A stretch of 64,000 bases of DNA, taken from an uncultured Lachnospiraceae bacterium. GTDB lineage: Bacteria > Bacillota > Clostridia > Lachnospirales > Lachnospiraceae. Under the pieces are notes generated by a model. That model ran no database searches. It saw only the letters and a program-made list of their open reading frames with translations, and had not been told where the DNA came from. Numbering within the stretch: the first letter of the stretch is position 1; each line of letters opens with the position of its first letter. The position numbers and the translations under genes were made by a program. The stretch lies in contig CANQSA010000002.1 of assembly GCA_947626415.1 (NCBI GenBank), positions 62,001 to 126,000 of the forward strand. The letters run 5' to 3'. Positions 51,186 to 60,780 of this stretch are shown piece by piece.

Positions 51186-51719
51186 TCACAGATTCAGGGC
51201 TTCATAGTCCTCCGGCGTATACCGGTGATAGATCAGATGGCAGCCTTCGTTTGTGATGCAATAACGGAAATTATCCGGGCATCCGTCTTCAAAATATAGC
51301 AGCCAGTCAAATTCTCCGTGTGCCGCCCGTTCTACATGAACATGTTCCGAATATTGATAAAAGAGGTTTCGGATTTCTTCCATTGTACATCCGTGTTTCC
51401 CAATGGTTTGGATAAAGCCGGCCAGAAAGGACGTATCTCCCATATGCGCGTGCACATAATCCGCGCCCGCAGGAGGAATCGTAAAGCAAAACCGTTCTCC
51501 CTGATTGGAAACAGAGATCTTCCCAAGCCTGTCCGTTACAGCTTCCGAAAAATCCCGTAAAGTTTCCCGCATCTGCGCGATATCCTGTTCGCACCCCAGC
51601 GCCCGGTTTAGAGAAGAAAGCGGATAATAAAGCCGAACCGTCTCACTGGCATAGCCCAGCTTTAACTGCTCCTCTTTCATCATCTCAATGATATTATTTT
51701 CTAACTTCAGGTAATTCAT
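51186..51719 (-). CDS. Uncharacterised protein (DUF3877-like)
   Basis: A 177-residue soluble protein, MNYLKLENNIIEMMKEEQLKLGYASETVRLYYPL at the start and FRYCITNEGCHLIYHRYTPEDYEAL at the end. It recalls a conserved Lachnospiraceae family of unknown function (DUF3877-type); that assignment is from memory and uncertain. It lies 3 bp after the M18 aminopeptidase and overlaps the MarR region, so a single operon is likely. Confidence 0.55.
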   Translation of the reverse strand: MNYLKLENNIIEMMKEEQLKLGYASETVRLYYPLSSLNRALGCEQDIAQMRETLRDFSEAVTDRLGKISVSNQGERFCFTIPPAGADYVHAHMGDTSFLAGFIQTIGKHGCTMEEIRNLFYQYSEHVHVERAAHGEFDWLLYFEDGCPDNFRYCITNEGCHLIYHRYTPEDYEALNL

Positions 51720-51722
51720 GAA

Positions 51723-53114
51723 TTATCCCCTTAAAAATGCCTGATAGCCTTTAACGGCCTCATAAAGATCCGCTTTGCTGGAAATCTCCCAAGGCGCGTG
51801 CATATTGAGCAAAGCAATTCCGCTGTCGATCACTTCCATTCCGTATTCCGCAGTCACATACGCGATGGTTCCTCCGCCGCCCTGATCGACTTTTCCAAGC
51901 TCCGCAGTCTGCCAGTGTACGCCGGCGTCATCCATGATCTTCCGGAGATACGCAATATATTCCGCAGACGCGTCATTGGAACCGGATTTGCCCCGGGCGC
52001 CGGTAAATTTGTTGAATACCAGCCCTTTTCCCATATAGGCGGCGTTTTTCTTTTCAAATACATTCTGGTAATTGGGATCTACCGCAGCGCTTACATCCGA
52101 AGAAAGCATATTACAGTTTGCCAGTGTCTCCATCACGGTGCCGTAAGCAGCGTTTCCCTGCATTCCGAGCAGTTTTGCCACGGTCCGCTCAAAAAATTTG
52201 GAGGACATACTGGTAGCGCCTACGCTGCCGATCTCTTCTTTATCACAGAAAATGCAGACGGATGTCCGCTTCGGGATCTCCGTCATTTCCAGCTGCGCGA
52301 TCAGAGACGTATAGGCGCAGATCCGATCGTCCTGTCCGTAGCCCATGATCATACTGCGGTCCAGGCCGAAATCCCGGGCCGATCCTGCGGGAACTGCTTC
52401 CAGCTCCGCAGACAGGAAATCCTCTTCTTCCATTCCATACTGCGTTTTCAAAATCTGGAGCACCTGTTTTTTGACCGTGTCCTTTTCATCCTCTTCGGCT
52501 GCGATCGGACGGCTGCCCACCAGGATATCCAGACTCTCCCCTTCAATGACAACCGAGGCTTTTTTCGCCATCTGTTCGCCCGCCAGATGGATCAGCAGGT
52601 CCGTAATCCCGACCACCGGCTCGTCAGGGGATTCTCCGATGGAGATCTTCTGCACGGTTCCGTCTTTTTTGGCTATGACGCCATGAATGGCAAGCGGCAG
52701 CGTCACCCACTGATATTTCTTGATCCCGCCGTAATAATGGGTATCCAGCAGCGCCATATTCAGGTCCTGTTCCTCAAACAGCGGATTCTGCTTGATATCC
52801 AGTCTGGGCGAGTCGATATGTGCGCCGAGGATCTGAAAGCCTTCTGTCAGAGGTTCGCTCCCAATATGGAATAATGCGATCCCTTTTTTCTTATTGACCG
52901 CATAAAGTTTAGCTCCCGGCACCGGTTTCCATCCTTTTTCCGCTGCCGTTTCCATACTGACATAGCCAGCGGCTTCCGCCATTGCCGAAATTTCCTCCAC
53001 GCATTCCCGCTCCGTCTTGCATTTTGTAATAAAGGCTTTATATCCGGCGGCGATCCGCTCTGTTTCCGTTTGCTGTTCTTCCCCATAAGATAACCATGCG
53101 CTTTTTCGCTCCAT
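51723..53114 (-). CDS. M18-family zinc aminopeptidase
   Basis: A 463-residue cytoplasmic metallopeptidase. LGAHIDSPRLDIKQNPL near residue 93 (His and Asp metal ligands), DKEEIGSVGATSMSS near 290 (Glu pair), and the C-terminal LNMHAPWEISSKADLY with the last His ligand are the M18 aspartyl-aminopeptidase-type pattern. It removes N-terminal residues from peptides. Start 53114 has AGAGGAATGG upstream; the longer open frame lacks an SD. Confidence 0.88.
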   Translation of the reverse strand: MERKSAWLSYGEEQQTETERIAAGYKAFITKCKTERECVEEISAMAEAAGYVSMETAAEKGWKPVPGAKLYAVNKKKGIALFHIGSEPLTEGFQILGAHIDSPRLDIKQNPLFEEQDLNMALLDTHYYGGIKKYQWVTLPLAIHGVIAKKDGTVQKISIGESPDEPVVGITDLLIHLAGEQMAKKASVVIEGESLDILVGSRPIAAEEDEKDTVKKQVLQILKTQYGMEEEDFLSAELEAVPAGSARDFGLDRSMIMGYGQDDRICAYTSLIAQLEMTEIPKRTSVCIFCDKEEIGSVGATSMSSKFFERTVAKLLGMQGNAAYGTVMETLANCNMLSSDVSAAVDPNYQNVFEKKNAAYMGKGLVFNKFTGARGKSGSNDASAEYIAYLRKIMDDAGVHWQTAELGKVDQGGGGTIAYVTAEYGMEVIDSGIALLNMHAPWEISSKADLYEAVKGYQAFLRG

Positions 53115-53142
53115 CGTTCCATTCCTCTCTTTTCCTTGGTAT

Positions 53143-53646
53143 TTATTGAAACAGTACAATCGTACCGCACCCGATCCGTTCTCCCGCGTTTCCCGCAGGC
53201 TGACTCCGATAATCATCGGGCTGATCGTGCAGGATCACCGTATGTCCCAGCACTTCCCACGGCATAAACGCTTCCGTATAGCAGGCGCTCCACACCTTCC
53301 CGTAATTGCTCAAGAGCACGGGCAGATCGCCCGCATGAGCCGGATGTTCGCATTTTCCGGGATTCCAATGGCTGCCGGCAGCCAAAAAAGGGGCTCCGTC
53401 CTGCTGTATCCCGCCGCAGGCGTTTCCTTCGTGAATGTGGAAACCATAGAAACGGGGAAGCCCGCAGGCCTCCTGCTTTGTTCCCGGCTCTGCAAGTCCG
53501 GTCAGATCCGCCACCACGATCGTCCCGTTATTGGCTTCATAAAACAGTACATTGCCGGACAGCAGGGGATACGCCTGACTGCCTGTTATAACGGCGCCGC
53601 AGACCGGCGGATTGTATAAAATTGCTTTCATAAAACTGGTATACAC
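53143..53646 (-). CDS. Cu/Zn superoxide dismutase-like protein
   Basis: A 167-residue protein with every metal ligand of the SOD_Cu family in place: HIH in GFHIHEG, bridging His in GSHWNP, zinc ligands in CEHPAHAGDLP (two His, Asp), copper His in VILHDQPDDY and the active-site Arg in GERIGCGTI. There is no signal peptide, unlike most bacterial SodC. The likely start is GTG 53646 with GGGAG 9 nt upstream; an ATG at 53631 lacks an SD. It would dismute superoxide, notable for an anaerobe. Confidence 0.82.
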   Translation of the reverse strand: MYTSFMKAILYNPPVCGAVITGSQAYPLLSGNVLFYEANNGTIVVADLTGLAEPGTKQEACGLPRFYGFHIHEGNACGGIQQDGAPFLAAGSHWNPGKCEHPAHAGDLPVLLSNYGKVWSACYTEAFMPWEVLGHTVILHDQPDDYRSQPAGNAGERIGCGTIVLFQ

Positions 53647-53703
53647 AGATTTCAGCTCCCAAATGCGCTCTCTTTAGTCTATGCGTCATCCGGGCTTTTG
53701 TGC

Positions 53704-54615
53704 CTATCCCAGCTTTGCTATTTTCTGCGCCTTTTCTCCTTCCGGCTGCTCGATCACGATTCCGTCAATGCTTCTGATAAACTGCTCGAACTTGTAATAG
53801 CCATATTCCTGCATTTTAAAATCCTTAAATTTGGAATACAGGTTGTTCGCAAGCGCGCCCAGCTCCAGCGGACCGTTTTTTAAAGAACTCCTTACAAAAT
53901 TTTCCACAACCGTTTTCAGTTCCTTGACGCGGGCGTTGCTGACCATGATGCTGCTTCCCATCTTTACGATCTTAAACTCCTTCATATCCTCTACGAAGGT
54001 ATATAAGGACTTATAGCCGTAATTCCGCACATCGAAATCGGAATATGTATTCATCAGGGTACTGCCGATCTCTCCCAGTCCGGCCATTTTTCCCTTATCT
54101 TCCTTTTGTGTGATGATATCGGAAATAACTTCTTTGATATCCTTCAGATCTACAATCTCGGAAACCGTATTCTCTTCTTCCCGGTCTCCTAAGATCTCCA
54201 GATTTTTAAACTGGGTGCAGGCCGCCTTTAACGCCTTGGACGCGTCGCTCTTTCCCATGCCGACCACTTCCATGCCTTCCTCACACAGGCGGTTCACAAG
54301 TCTTGTGAAGTCTCCGTCGCTGGAAACGATGCAAAAGCCCTCTACCCTGCCGTTATACAGGATATCCATGGCGTCAATGACCAGCATGATATCCGACGCG
54401 TTTTTCGCCTTGGAATAATGGGGCTGCTGAATCTGTACGATGGCGTGCTGGATTGCCTTTTTATTCCATTCTGCCAGCTCGTCCGAGGTAAAATCCCCAT
54501 ACATCCGCTTATAAGTCACTCTGCCGTATTGGGAAATTTCCTTTAAGATCCCCTCAATATACGCAGGACTTGTATTTTCTGTATCGATCAGTACCGCGTA
54601 TCGTTTTTCTGACAT
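53704..54615 (-). CDS. NYN-domain protein with two OST-HTH/LOTUS domains
   Basis: A 303-residue protein. The N-terminal NYN (PIN-like) domain (~1-145) has the acidic residues of a metal-dependent RNase: VLIDTENTS near 8, DIMLVIDAMD near 75 and IVSSDGDFTRLV near 96. Two OST-HTH/LOTUS RNA-binding domains follow (~165-235 and ~240-295, the latter with LGALANNLYSKFKDFKMQEYGYYKF). Related bacterial proteins are thought to act on RNA; the target is unknown. Monocistronic-looking, ~20 bp after the carboxypeptidase gene. Confidence 0.85.
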   Translation of the reverse strand: MSEKRYAVLIDTENTSPAYIEGILKEISQYGRVTYKRMYGDFTSDELAEWNKKAIQHAIVQIQQPHYSKAKNASDIMLVIDAMDILYNGRVEGFCIVSSDGDFTRLVNRLCEEGMEVVGMGKSDASKALKAACTQFKNLEILGDREEENTVSEIVDLKDIKEVISDIITQKEDKGKMAGLGEIGSTLMNTYSDFDVRNYGYKSLYTFVEDMKEFKIVKMGSSIMVSNARVKELKTVVENFVRSSLKNGPLELGALANNLYSKFKDFKMQEYGYYKFEQFIRSIDGIVIEQPEGEKAQKIAKLG

Positions 54616-54635
54616 TTCTTCTCACCTCCATTCTG

Positions 54636-55727
54636 TCATTTTTTCAATGAAAATCCATAATCAAACAAGGAAATCGAATCGGTCCATCGGCCCGGTTCAT
54701 CGGAATTCAATACCACGCACAGATAGACCTGTTCTCCTTCTTTTGCCAATGATACCAGACATTTGCCGGCATTGTCCGTACTCCCGGTCTTCATGCCGAT
54801 CGCTTTGTCATAGTAATATTCGCTGTCCGGATTCAACAGCTGATTGGTGCTCTGCCAGGTCACATCCCGCTCCGGCACATAGACCTTGGAGAGCTTACAG
54901 GTTCGGCGGATCACAGGATTCTGATACGCCTGATAAGCGATGACCGCCAGATCTTCGGCGCTGGTATACTGGTTGTCGGCGTCATAGCCGTCCGGAGAAT
55001 TAAAATGCGTATTCGTAAGCTGCATTTCTCTTACCGTCTGATTCATCAGATCGATAAAATAGCGGACCGCCTCAGCGTCAGACAGTTTTTTTTCGGATAA
55101 GCGGCGGCCGGTATTGGCTGCCAGTACATATGCGGCGTCATTGCCGGAACAGATCAGCATGCCCTGGATCAGTTCTTCCACCGTCAGCTTGTCCCCCGCT
55201 TCGATCCAGGCGCGGCTGGCGTCCGGCGCCACCAGATTGATCTCACTTCCCACTGTGATGGTTTCATCCTCTTTCCAGTATTCCAGTGCCACCAGGGCAG
55301 TAATCAGTTTCGTGGTGCTGGCGGGATCCATCTGTAGATCCGAATTTTTCTCATACAGGATCGCCTTCTGATTGACGTCTACCAGGATCGCGCTTTCTGC
55401 CACTAACTGCTTTTCAAACCTTGCGGAAACCTGATTGGTAGCGTCCACATATTCCACGACCTGATAAAGTTCCGTATCCGCTGTCGCCGGTTCCGTGGAA
55501 TTTGCGGAAACGATCACCTGCTTTTTCGTCGTATCCTGCTGTGCGGCCGCATCCGGCTTTTTGGAAGTCTCCGGCTCACCGGCGTTCGGGACCTGCAGGA
55601 CGACTCCGGTTTCCGAACTGCTTTCCGGCTCTTTTTCCATCCGGCCGTCGACGCAGACATAGATGCCGGCGATTACTAATACTGCCAGGACAATGGATGC
55701 TCCGATATTGACAATCTTATACCTCAT
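54636..55727 (-). CDS. D-alanyl-D-alanine carboxypeptidase (DacA/DacF-type PBP)
   Basis: A 363-residue S11 peptidase anchored by an N-terminal hydrophobic segment (~8-26), followed by a low-complexity linker to ~95. Active-site motifs: SxxK in DPASTTKL, SGN in ICSGNDAAYVLAA and KTG in GMKTGSTDNAG. It trims the terminal D-Ala from peptidoglycan stem peptides outside the membrane. The PBP5 C-terminal domain is absent. The start overlaps the end of the upstream gene by 11 bp. Confidence 0.9.
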   Translation of the reverse strand: MRYKIVNIGASIVLAVLVIAGIYVCVDGRMEKEPESSSETGVVLQVPNAGEPETSKKPDAAAQQDTTKKQVIVSANSTEPATADTELYQVVEYVDATNQVSARFEKQLVAESAILVDVNQKAILYEKNSDLQMDPASTTKLITALVALEYWKEDETITVGSEINLVAPDASRAWIEAGDKLTVEELIQGMLICSGNDAAYVLAANTGRRLSEKKLSDAEAVRYFIDLMNQTVREMQLTNTHFNSPDGYDADNQYTSAEDLAVIAYQAYQNPVIRRTCKLSKVYVPERDVTWQSTNQLLNPDSEYYYDKAIGMKTGSTDNAGKCLVSLAKEGEQVYLCVVLNSDEPGRWTDSISLFDYGFSLKK

Positions 55728-56181
55728 CTTCGTAATGAAACTCCTTTTCCAATAATTCTGCCGCCATCCGGATCAGCTGCAGACAGGGGCGTTTTCTGTA
55801 ATACTCCTCCGTCCGCGCTGCCGGTTCTGCCGTCTCCTCTTCCTGCTGCTTCTTTGTCAGTCCCAGCAGTTCCTTACAGTAGATCGTTCCGTTTTGCTCC
55901 CGAAACGCGTTTGTCAGCTTCTGAACCTTTTCATAATTGGCTTTCTTCCGCGCCGTATCTTTTCCCTGCACCGCGCCGGTTTCCATCCCGATCGCCAGTG
56001 CCATGCCCGATACGGTGCCGCAGACCTCCCGCATTCTTCCGAGCCCGCCGCCAAAAGAAGCGGAAACCTTCATCGCGGTTTCAAAATCCATTCCATACAA
56101 ATCCGCGAATGCGCCGAACACCGACTGCGAGCAATTATATCCTTCTTTAAACAGTTCCACTGCCCGTTCCGACCGTTTCAT
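55717..56181 (-). CDS. C_GCAxxG_C_C family protein
   Basis: A 154-residue cysteine-rich protein: YNCSQSVFGAFADLYG near 15, SASFGGGLGRMREVCGTVSGMALAIG near 40, then YCKELLG and a final Cys near 135, the spacing that names this family. Proteins like this are thought to bind a redox cofactor or metal cluster; function not established. The start lies 35 bp inside the end of mfd, with an AAGGAG SD. Confidence 0.85.
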   Translation of the reverse strand: MKRSERAVELFKEGYNCSQSVFGAFADLYGMDFETAMKVSASFGGGLGRMREVCGTVSGMALAIGMETGAVQGKDTARKKANYEKVQKLTNAFREQNGTIYCKELLGLTKKQQEEETAEPAARTEEYYRKRPCLQLIRMAAELLEKEFHYEDEV

Positions 56182-59100
56182 TTTCTTCCACTCCTTCCGA
56201 TAATCCCAGAATATCCGTGATCACCTGATCGATCACCTGCAGATACGCTTCGCTGTCGCCGGTCTGCTCCTTTCTCGTATAGACAAATCCCGGAACTCCA
56301 TCTGTGAGAAACCGCATTGCGCGGCCGTAACGCTTTAACAAAACCGGGATCCGCAGCGTATCGATCTTCGCCTTCGGATACATGGAAATCCGCAGTTCCT
56401 GCCGGTTTCCGGTGATCTCCGTAATATACGCGCGATGCGCTTTAGCTTTCAGCAATGCGATCCGGAGCAGATTTACTACCTGTCTGGGCGGCTCGCCGAA
56501 ACGGTCGACCAGCTCATCTTCCATATCCGAATAATCCTCTTGTGTTTCTACCGCCGCGATCCGCTTGTAAATATCCAGTTTCTGTCCTTCGTTTGCGATA
56601 TAAAAAGGCGGAATATAGGCGTCCAGGTTCACATCTATGGCGGTTTCATATTCCGTCGGCTTCTTTTCCCCTTTCAGGGAAAGAACCGCTTCATTCAGCA
56701 TCTTACAGTACAGATCATATCCGACGGCTTCCATATGCCCGTGCTGACTGGCGCCCAGCAGATTTCCGGCGCCCCGGATCTCCAGATCCTTCATCGCGAT
56801 CTTAAAGCCCGCGCCCAAGTCTGTAAATTCCCGTATGGCAGCCAGCCGTTTCTCCGCCACTTCTTTTAACAGCTTATTTCTTCTATATAAAAGGAAGGCA
56901 AAGGCCACCCGGTTCGAGCGTCCTACCCGTCCGCGCAGCTGATACAGCTGCGCCAGTCCCAGCTGATCCGCATCGTGAATGATCATGGTATTGGCGTTGG
57001 AAATATCCATTCCGGTCTCAATGATCGTAGTGGAAACCAGCACGTCGATTTCTCCGTTGACAAAATCATACATGATCTGTTCCAGCCGCCGCTCACTCAT
57101 CTGCCCGTGCGCGTATTCCACAACCGCTTCCGGCACCAGCTTCTGAATATGCAGGGCAATCTCTTCAATATTGTTGACCCGGTTATACACATAGAATACC
57201 TGGCCGTTTCGGGAAAGCTCTCTGGTGATCGCCTCCCGCACCATTTCATCCTCATATTCCATCACATAGGTCTGAATGGGCATCCGGTCTACCGGCGCTT
57301 CCTCCAGTACGCTCATATCCCGGATTCCTGCCAGGCTCATATGCAGTGTCCGCGGGATCGGCGTCGCCGTAAGCGTCAGCACGTCAACGGTATCCTTTAA
57401 CTGTTTGATCTTTTCCTTATGGGAAACGCCAAAGCGCTGTTCTTCGTCTACAACCAGCAGTCCCAGATCTTTATACTGTACATCTTTGGAAAGGAGCCGA
57501 TGCGTTCCGATCACAATATCCACAAATCCTTTTTTCAGATCGGCGATCGTCTGCTTTTGCTGCGCCGGCGTCCGGAACCGGCAGAGCAGTTCCACCCGGA
57601 CCGGGTAATCCTTAAAGCGCTGCACAAAGGTATTAAAATGCTGCTGCGCCAGGATGGTCGTCGGCACTAAAACCGCTACCTGCTTCCCGTCCTGCACGGC
57701 TTTAAACGCAGCCCGGATCGCTACCTCGGTCTTTCCGTAACCCACATCACCGCACACCAGCCGGTCCATGATCTTCGGGCTCTGCATATCCTGTTTGATC
57801 TCTTCCACAGCCCGGATCTGATCTTCGGTTTCGGCATAGGGGAACATCTCCTCAAACTCCTTCTGCCAGACCGTATCCTCACTGTATACATATCCCTGCT
57901 TGGCCTGCCGTCTCGCATACAGATCTACCAGCTCTTTGGCGATCTCCTGTACGGCTCCGCTTACCTTCTGTCTGGTCTTTCCCCATTCCGCGGTGCCCAG
58001 TTTATTTAACTTCGGCGGCTTTGCCTCCGATCCGGCGTATTTCTGGATCAGATCCATACCGCTTGTCGGCACATACAGGTTCCCGCCGCCGCCATACTCG
58101 ATCTTCATATAGTCCTTGGTGATCTTATCCACCTGAATCCGTTCGATTCCGCGGTAGATACCCAGACCGTGATTTTCATGCACCACATAATCCCCTACAT
58201 GCAAATCGGTAAAGCTCCGGATCTCCGTTCCCTGATATGCCCGCTTTTTCCTGCGCCTCTTTTTCTTTTCTGTTCCGAAAATATCAGTTTCCGTAATTAC
58301 CACAAACCGAATTGCCGGATATACAAATCCCTTGTGGATATTGCCTCTGGTCACCATGATCTCTCCGGGCTGCGGTACGCGTTCCCGGTCGTCACTGTAG
58401 AACGTGGGAAGTGCAAAATCCTCCGTCAAATCTTTTGCCAGCCGTTCCCCTCTGGTTCGGGACGCGCAGAATAGAAGAACCCGATATTTCTGCTTTCGAT
58501 AAGTCCCCAGATCCTTTGCCAGCAGAGCAAACTGATTGTGATAGGAATTGATATTCTGCATCACAATATAAAACTGCTCTTTCGCGTTAAACTCCTTTAT
58601 CTTCTGCTCCAGCGTCGTCATCAGGACCAGCCGCATTCCCGCCAGTTTCGTCAGGATCTGCTCGGTCGTCCACAGCACTTCCGCCTGTCCCGGCAGTACG
58701 GAGCCATGCTCCAGCCGGTGTATCATGCTTTCTTTAAATTCCCGTTCCACACTTTCCGCATGTTCCCGGATCCGCCTGGGTTCATCCAGAAATACGGCGG
58801 TTTCCTCCGGGTCAAAATAATCCAATAAGCTGACAAGCCCGGAGGTAAAATAAGAAATATATCCGTCCAGCGCCACATCCGCCATACCTGCCTCGATCCG
58901 GGCGCAGAGATCTTCAATCGTAATCTTCAGCCGGTGGGCTTCTTCTGTCCGCATCTGTTTCCGCAGGATCTGACTCTGACTGTCCGCTTCCTCTTTCAGG
59001 CGGCGGATGCCTTCTGTTTTCTCTAACCGGCTCAATACATACTCCGTAGCCGGAGGGATCTGAATCCTATCCAGTTTTGTCACTGCCCGCTGGCTTTCCG

Positions 59101-59716
59101 GTTCAAACAGCTTGATCATATCTACATCCTGATCCCAGAAATCGATCCGGCAGGGCAGTTCAGCCGTCAGCGGAAAAATATCCAGAATACTTCCGCGGAT
59201 CGCAAACTGTCCGGGCGCTTCCGTCTGCGTCACCCGTTCATACCCCAGGCTCAACAGCTTCTGCGCAAGCGCTTCCGGTTCTGCCCGCTGTCCGACTTCC
59301 AGTTCGATTTTGGCATCCCGCATGCGTTCCGGCGGCAGGATCGGATCCATGAAGCCGTCCAGGGTGGTGATCACCGTCACTTCTTCTGCCTCAAAGATCT
59401 GCTCGATTGCCGCAAGCCGTTCTTTTACCAGAAGATTTCCATGGACGTCCGCCTGATAAAAAATAAAGTCTTTCGCCGGATACAGTACCACATTCGCGTC
59501 AAAGCAGCGGTAATCTTCGTATAATTCTCTGGCTTTCAACTCATGAAACGTAAGGATGATCTTCCGTCTGAATCCCTCTCCTGCCGCATGGATAAACTGC
59601 ACCATGCCGGAATCCAGACAGCCCGTGACCTGTATGCTGCATTGTTTCTGTTGTAATCTGTTTCGGATCTCCGCAAAATCCTGCAGTCCTTCTAAAGGTT
59701 CCGTTACCGTTTTCAT
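56147..59716 (-). CDS. mfd: Transcription-repair coupling factor Mfd
   Basis: A 1,189-residue ATP-dependent translocase that removes stalled RNA polymerase and recruits UvrA. UvrB-like N-terminal domain (~1-330), RNA-polymerase-interacting domain (~480-570, [21 protein letters not shown]), SF2 helicase core with Walker [16 protein letters not shown] near 670 and [13 protein letters not shown] near 772, and TRCF C-terminal domain. Start 59716 uses the GGAGGATGGC SD; the earlier ATG at 59728 is part of that SD. It follows pth as in Bacillus. Confidence 0.96.
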   Translation of the reverse strand: MKTVTEPLEGLQDFAEIRNRLQQKQCSIQVTGCLDSGMVQFIHAAGEGFRRKIILTFHELKARELYEDYRCFDANVVLYPAKDFIFYQADVHGNLLVKERLAAIEQIFEAEEVTVITTLDGFMDPILPPERMRDAKIELEVGQRAEPEALAQKLLSLGYERVTQTEAPGQFAIRGSILDIFPLTAELPCRIDFWDQDVDMIKLFEPESQRAVTKLDRIQIPPATEYVLSRLEKTEGIRRLKEEADSQSQILRKQMRTEEAHRLKITIEDLCARIEAGMADVALDGYISYFTSGLVSLLDYFDPEETAVFLDEPRRIREHAESVEREFKESMIHRLEHGSVLPGQAEVLWTTEQILTKLAGMRLVLMTTLEQKIKEFNAKEQFYIVMQNINSYHNQFALLAKDLGTYRKQKYRVLLFCASRTRGERLAKDLTEDFALPTFYSDDRERVPQPGEIMVTRGNIHKGFVYPAIRFVVITETDIFGTEKKKRRRKKRAYQGTEIRSFTDLHVGDYVVHENHGLGIYRGIERIQVDKITKDYMKIEYGGGGNLYVPTSGMDLIQKYAGSEAKPPKLNKLGTAEWGKTRQKVSGAVQEIAKELVDLYARRQAKQGYVYSEDTVWQKEFEEMFPYAETEDQIRAVEEIKQDMQSPKIMDRLVCGDVGYGKTEVAIRAAFKAVQDGKQVAVLVPTTILAQQHFNTFVQRFKDYPVRVELLCRFRTPAQQKQTIADLKKGFVDIVIGTHRLLSKDVQYKDLGLLVVDEEQRFGVSHKEKIKQLKDTVDVLTLTATPIPRTLHMSLAGIRDMSVLEEAPVDRMPIQTYVMEYEDEMVREAITRELSRNGQVFYVYNRVNNIEEIALHIQKLVPEAVVEYAHGQMSERRLEQIMYDFVNGEIDVLVSTTIIETGMDISNANTMIIHDADQLGLAQLYQLRGRVGRSNRVAFAFLLYRRNKLLKEVAEKRLAAIREFTDLGAGFKIAMKDLEIRGAGNLLGASQHGHMEAVGYDLYCKMLNEAVLSLKGEKKPTEYETAIDVNLDAYIPPFYIANEGQKLDIYKRIAAVETQEDYSDMEDELVDRFGEPPRQVVNLLRIALLKAKAHRAYITEITGNRQELRISMYPKAKIDTLRIPVLLKRYGRAMRFLTDGVPGFVYTRKEQTGDSEAYLQVIDQVITDILGLSEGVEENETVGTGSGTV

Positions 59717-59727
59717 GCCATCCTCCA

Positions 59728-60288
59728 TTACCGGTTAAAATGATTCATAGCCGTTTCCATTCCTTCCATCATGATAACCGGTACGGCCAGGGCGGCCTGC
59801 GCAATCGCGTCGTCCACAGCCTGCCTCTCTTCGGGCGGGAACTTTCCCAACACATGTTTCACCAGATCCTGCCCTTTTTTCGCTCCTACGCCTATTTTAA
59901 TCCGTTTAAAATTTTCCGTCCCCAAATGGGCAATGATGCTTTTGATCCCGTTGTGTCCGCCCGCGCTTCCTTTCGCCCGGATCCGCAGCCGGCCGACGTC
60001 CAGACTGATATCGTCATAGATCACGATCAGTTCTGTCTCCGGATCACATTTATAAAAATCCACTGCCGCGCGGACTGCTTCTCCGCTCAAATTCATATAA
60101 GTCTGCGGTTTCATGAGCAGTACCTTCTGTCCGGCGATCAGTCCCATTCCGCATAATGCCTTATGTTTCTTAATCTCTACCGATACTCCCATCTGGTCCG
60201 CCAGCTCGTCGATCGCGTCAAATCCCACATTGTGACGGGTTTTGGCATATTCAGCTGTAGGATTTCCCAAGCCTGCGATAATATACAT
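59728..60288 (-). CDS. pth: Peptidyl-tRNA hydrolase
   Basis: A 186-residue enzyme that recycles peptidyl-tRNA dropped from ribosomes. The N-terminal GLGNPTAEYAKTRHNVGF has the catalytic Asn and His. It is followed by LMKPQTYMNLSGEAV near 58 and DDISLDVGRLRIRAKGSAGGHNGIKSI near 93. Normal family length. It lies 11 bp before the mfd start. Confidence 0.95.
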   Translation of the reverse strand: MYIIAGLGNPTAEYAKTRHNVGFDAIDELADQMGVSVEIKKHKALCGMGLIAGQKVLLMKPQTYMNLSGEAVRAAVDFYKCDPETELIVIYDDISLDVGRLRIRAKGSAGGHNGIKSIIAHLGTENFKRIKIGVGAKKGQDLVKHVLGKFPPEERQAVDDAIAQAALAVPVIMMEGMETAMNHFNR

Positions 60289-60363
60289 AATGTTACAGCT
60301 CCAATTCCGAAGTTTTCTGTTTTTTGCAGTCCCAGTATACCATTTTCTTTTCCGAATGACAAT

Positions 60364-60430
60364 CAGATTTTACACAAACAAACGGAGCGCCGCTCCCTGA
60401 CGGCTGCCCCGTTTGTCTGTGTAAAATCTG
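60364..60430. repeat. 22-bp inverted repeat between spoVG and pth
   Basis: Arms 60364-60385 and 60409-60430 pair over 22 bp with one mismatch (outer CAGATTTTACACA, inner CAAACGG), around a 23-nt GC-rich loop that itself contains GGAGCGGCGCTCC. No U-tract follows on either strand, so it is not a standard terminator, though it may act as one or protect the spoVG mRNA 3' end. Confidence 0.65.
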
Positions 60431-60454
60431 TTATTGTAAAACCCTCAAATCACC

Positions 60455-60739
60455 TTATGTTTCGTCCGTATCTGTTACTTCTTCCGTAAGCACCTGCTCA
60501 TATTTCTCTAAAATTGTCTTTTGCAGCCGCTCCCTTGTCTCAGAGTTAATCGGATGCGCTACATCTCTGTATTCTCCGTCCGAAGCTTTCCGGCTGGGCA
60601 TAGCGATGAACATGCCCTTCTCGCCTTCAATCACTTTTATATCGTGTACAACAAACTCTTCGTCTAGCGTAACAGAAACTACGGCCTTCATCTTGCCTTC
60701 TTTGGCAACCTTCCTGACTCTTACGTCTGTTATCTGCAT
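60455..60739 (-). CDS. spoVG: Septation/sporulation regulator SpoVG
   Basis: A 94-residue protein beginning [42 protein letters not shown] and containing [22 protein letters not shown], the canonical SpoVG sequence. It binds nucleic acid and influences division, capsule and virulence genes in other Firmicutes. SD GGGAGG. A TATAAT (60769-60764) lies just downstream of glgD, so it may have its own promoter within the glgC-glgD-spoVG run. Confidence 0.96.
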   Translation of the reverse strand: MQITDVRVRKVAKEGKMKAVVSVTLDEEFVVHDIKVIEGEKGMFIAMPSRKASDGEYRDVAHPINSETRERLQKTILEKYEQVLTEEVTDTDET

Positions 60740-60780
60740 GTTGTATACCTCCCAAACTCAAAAAGATATTATAGGCCATC

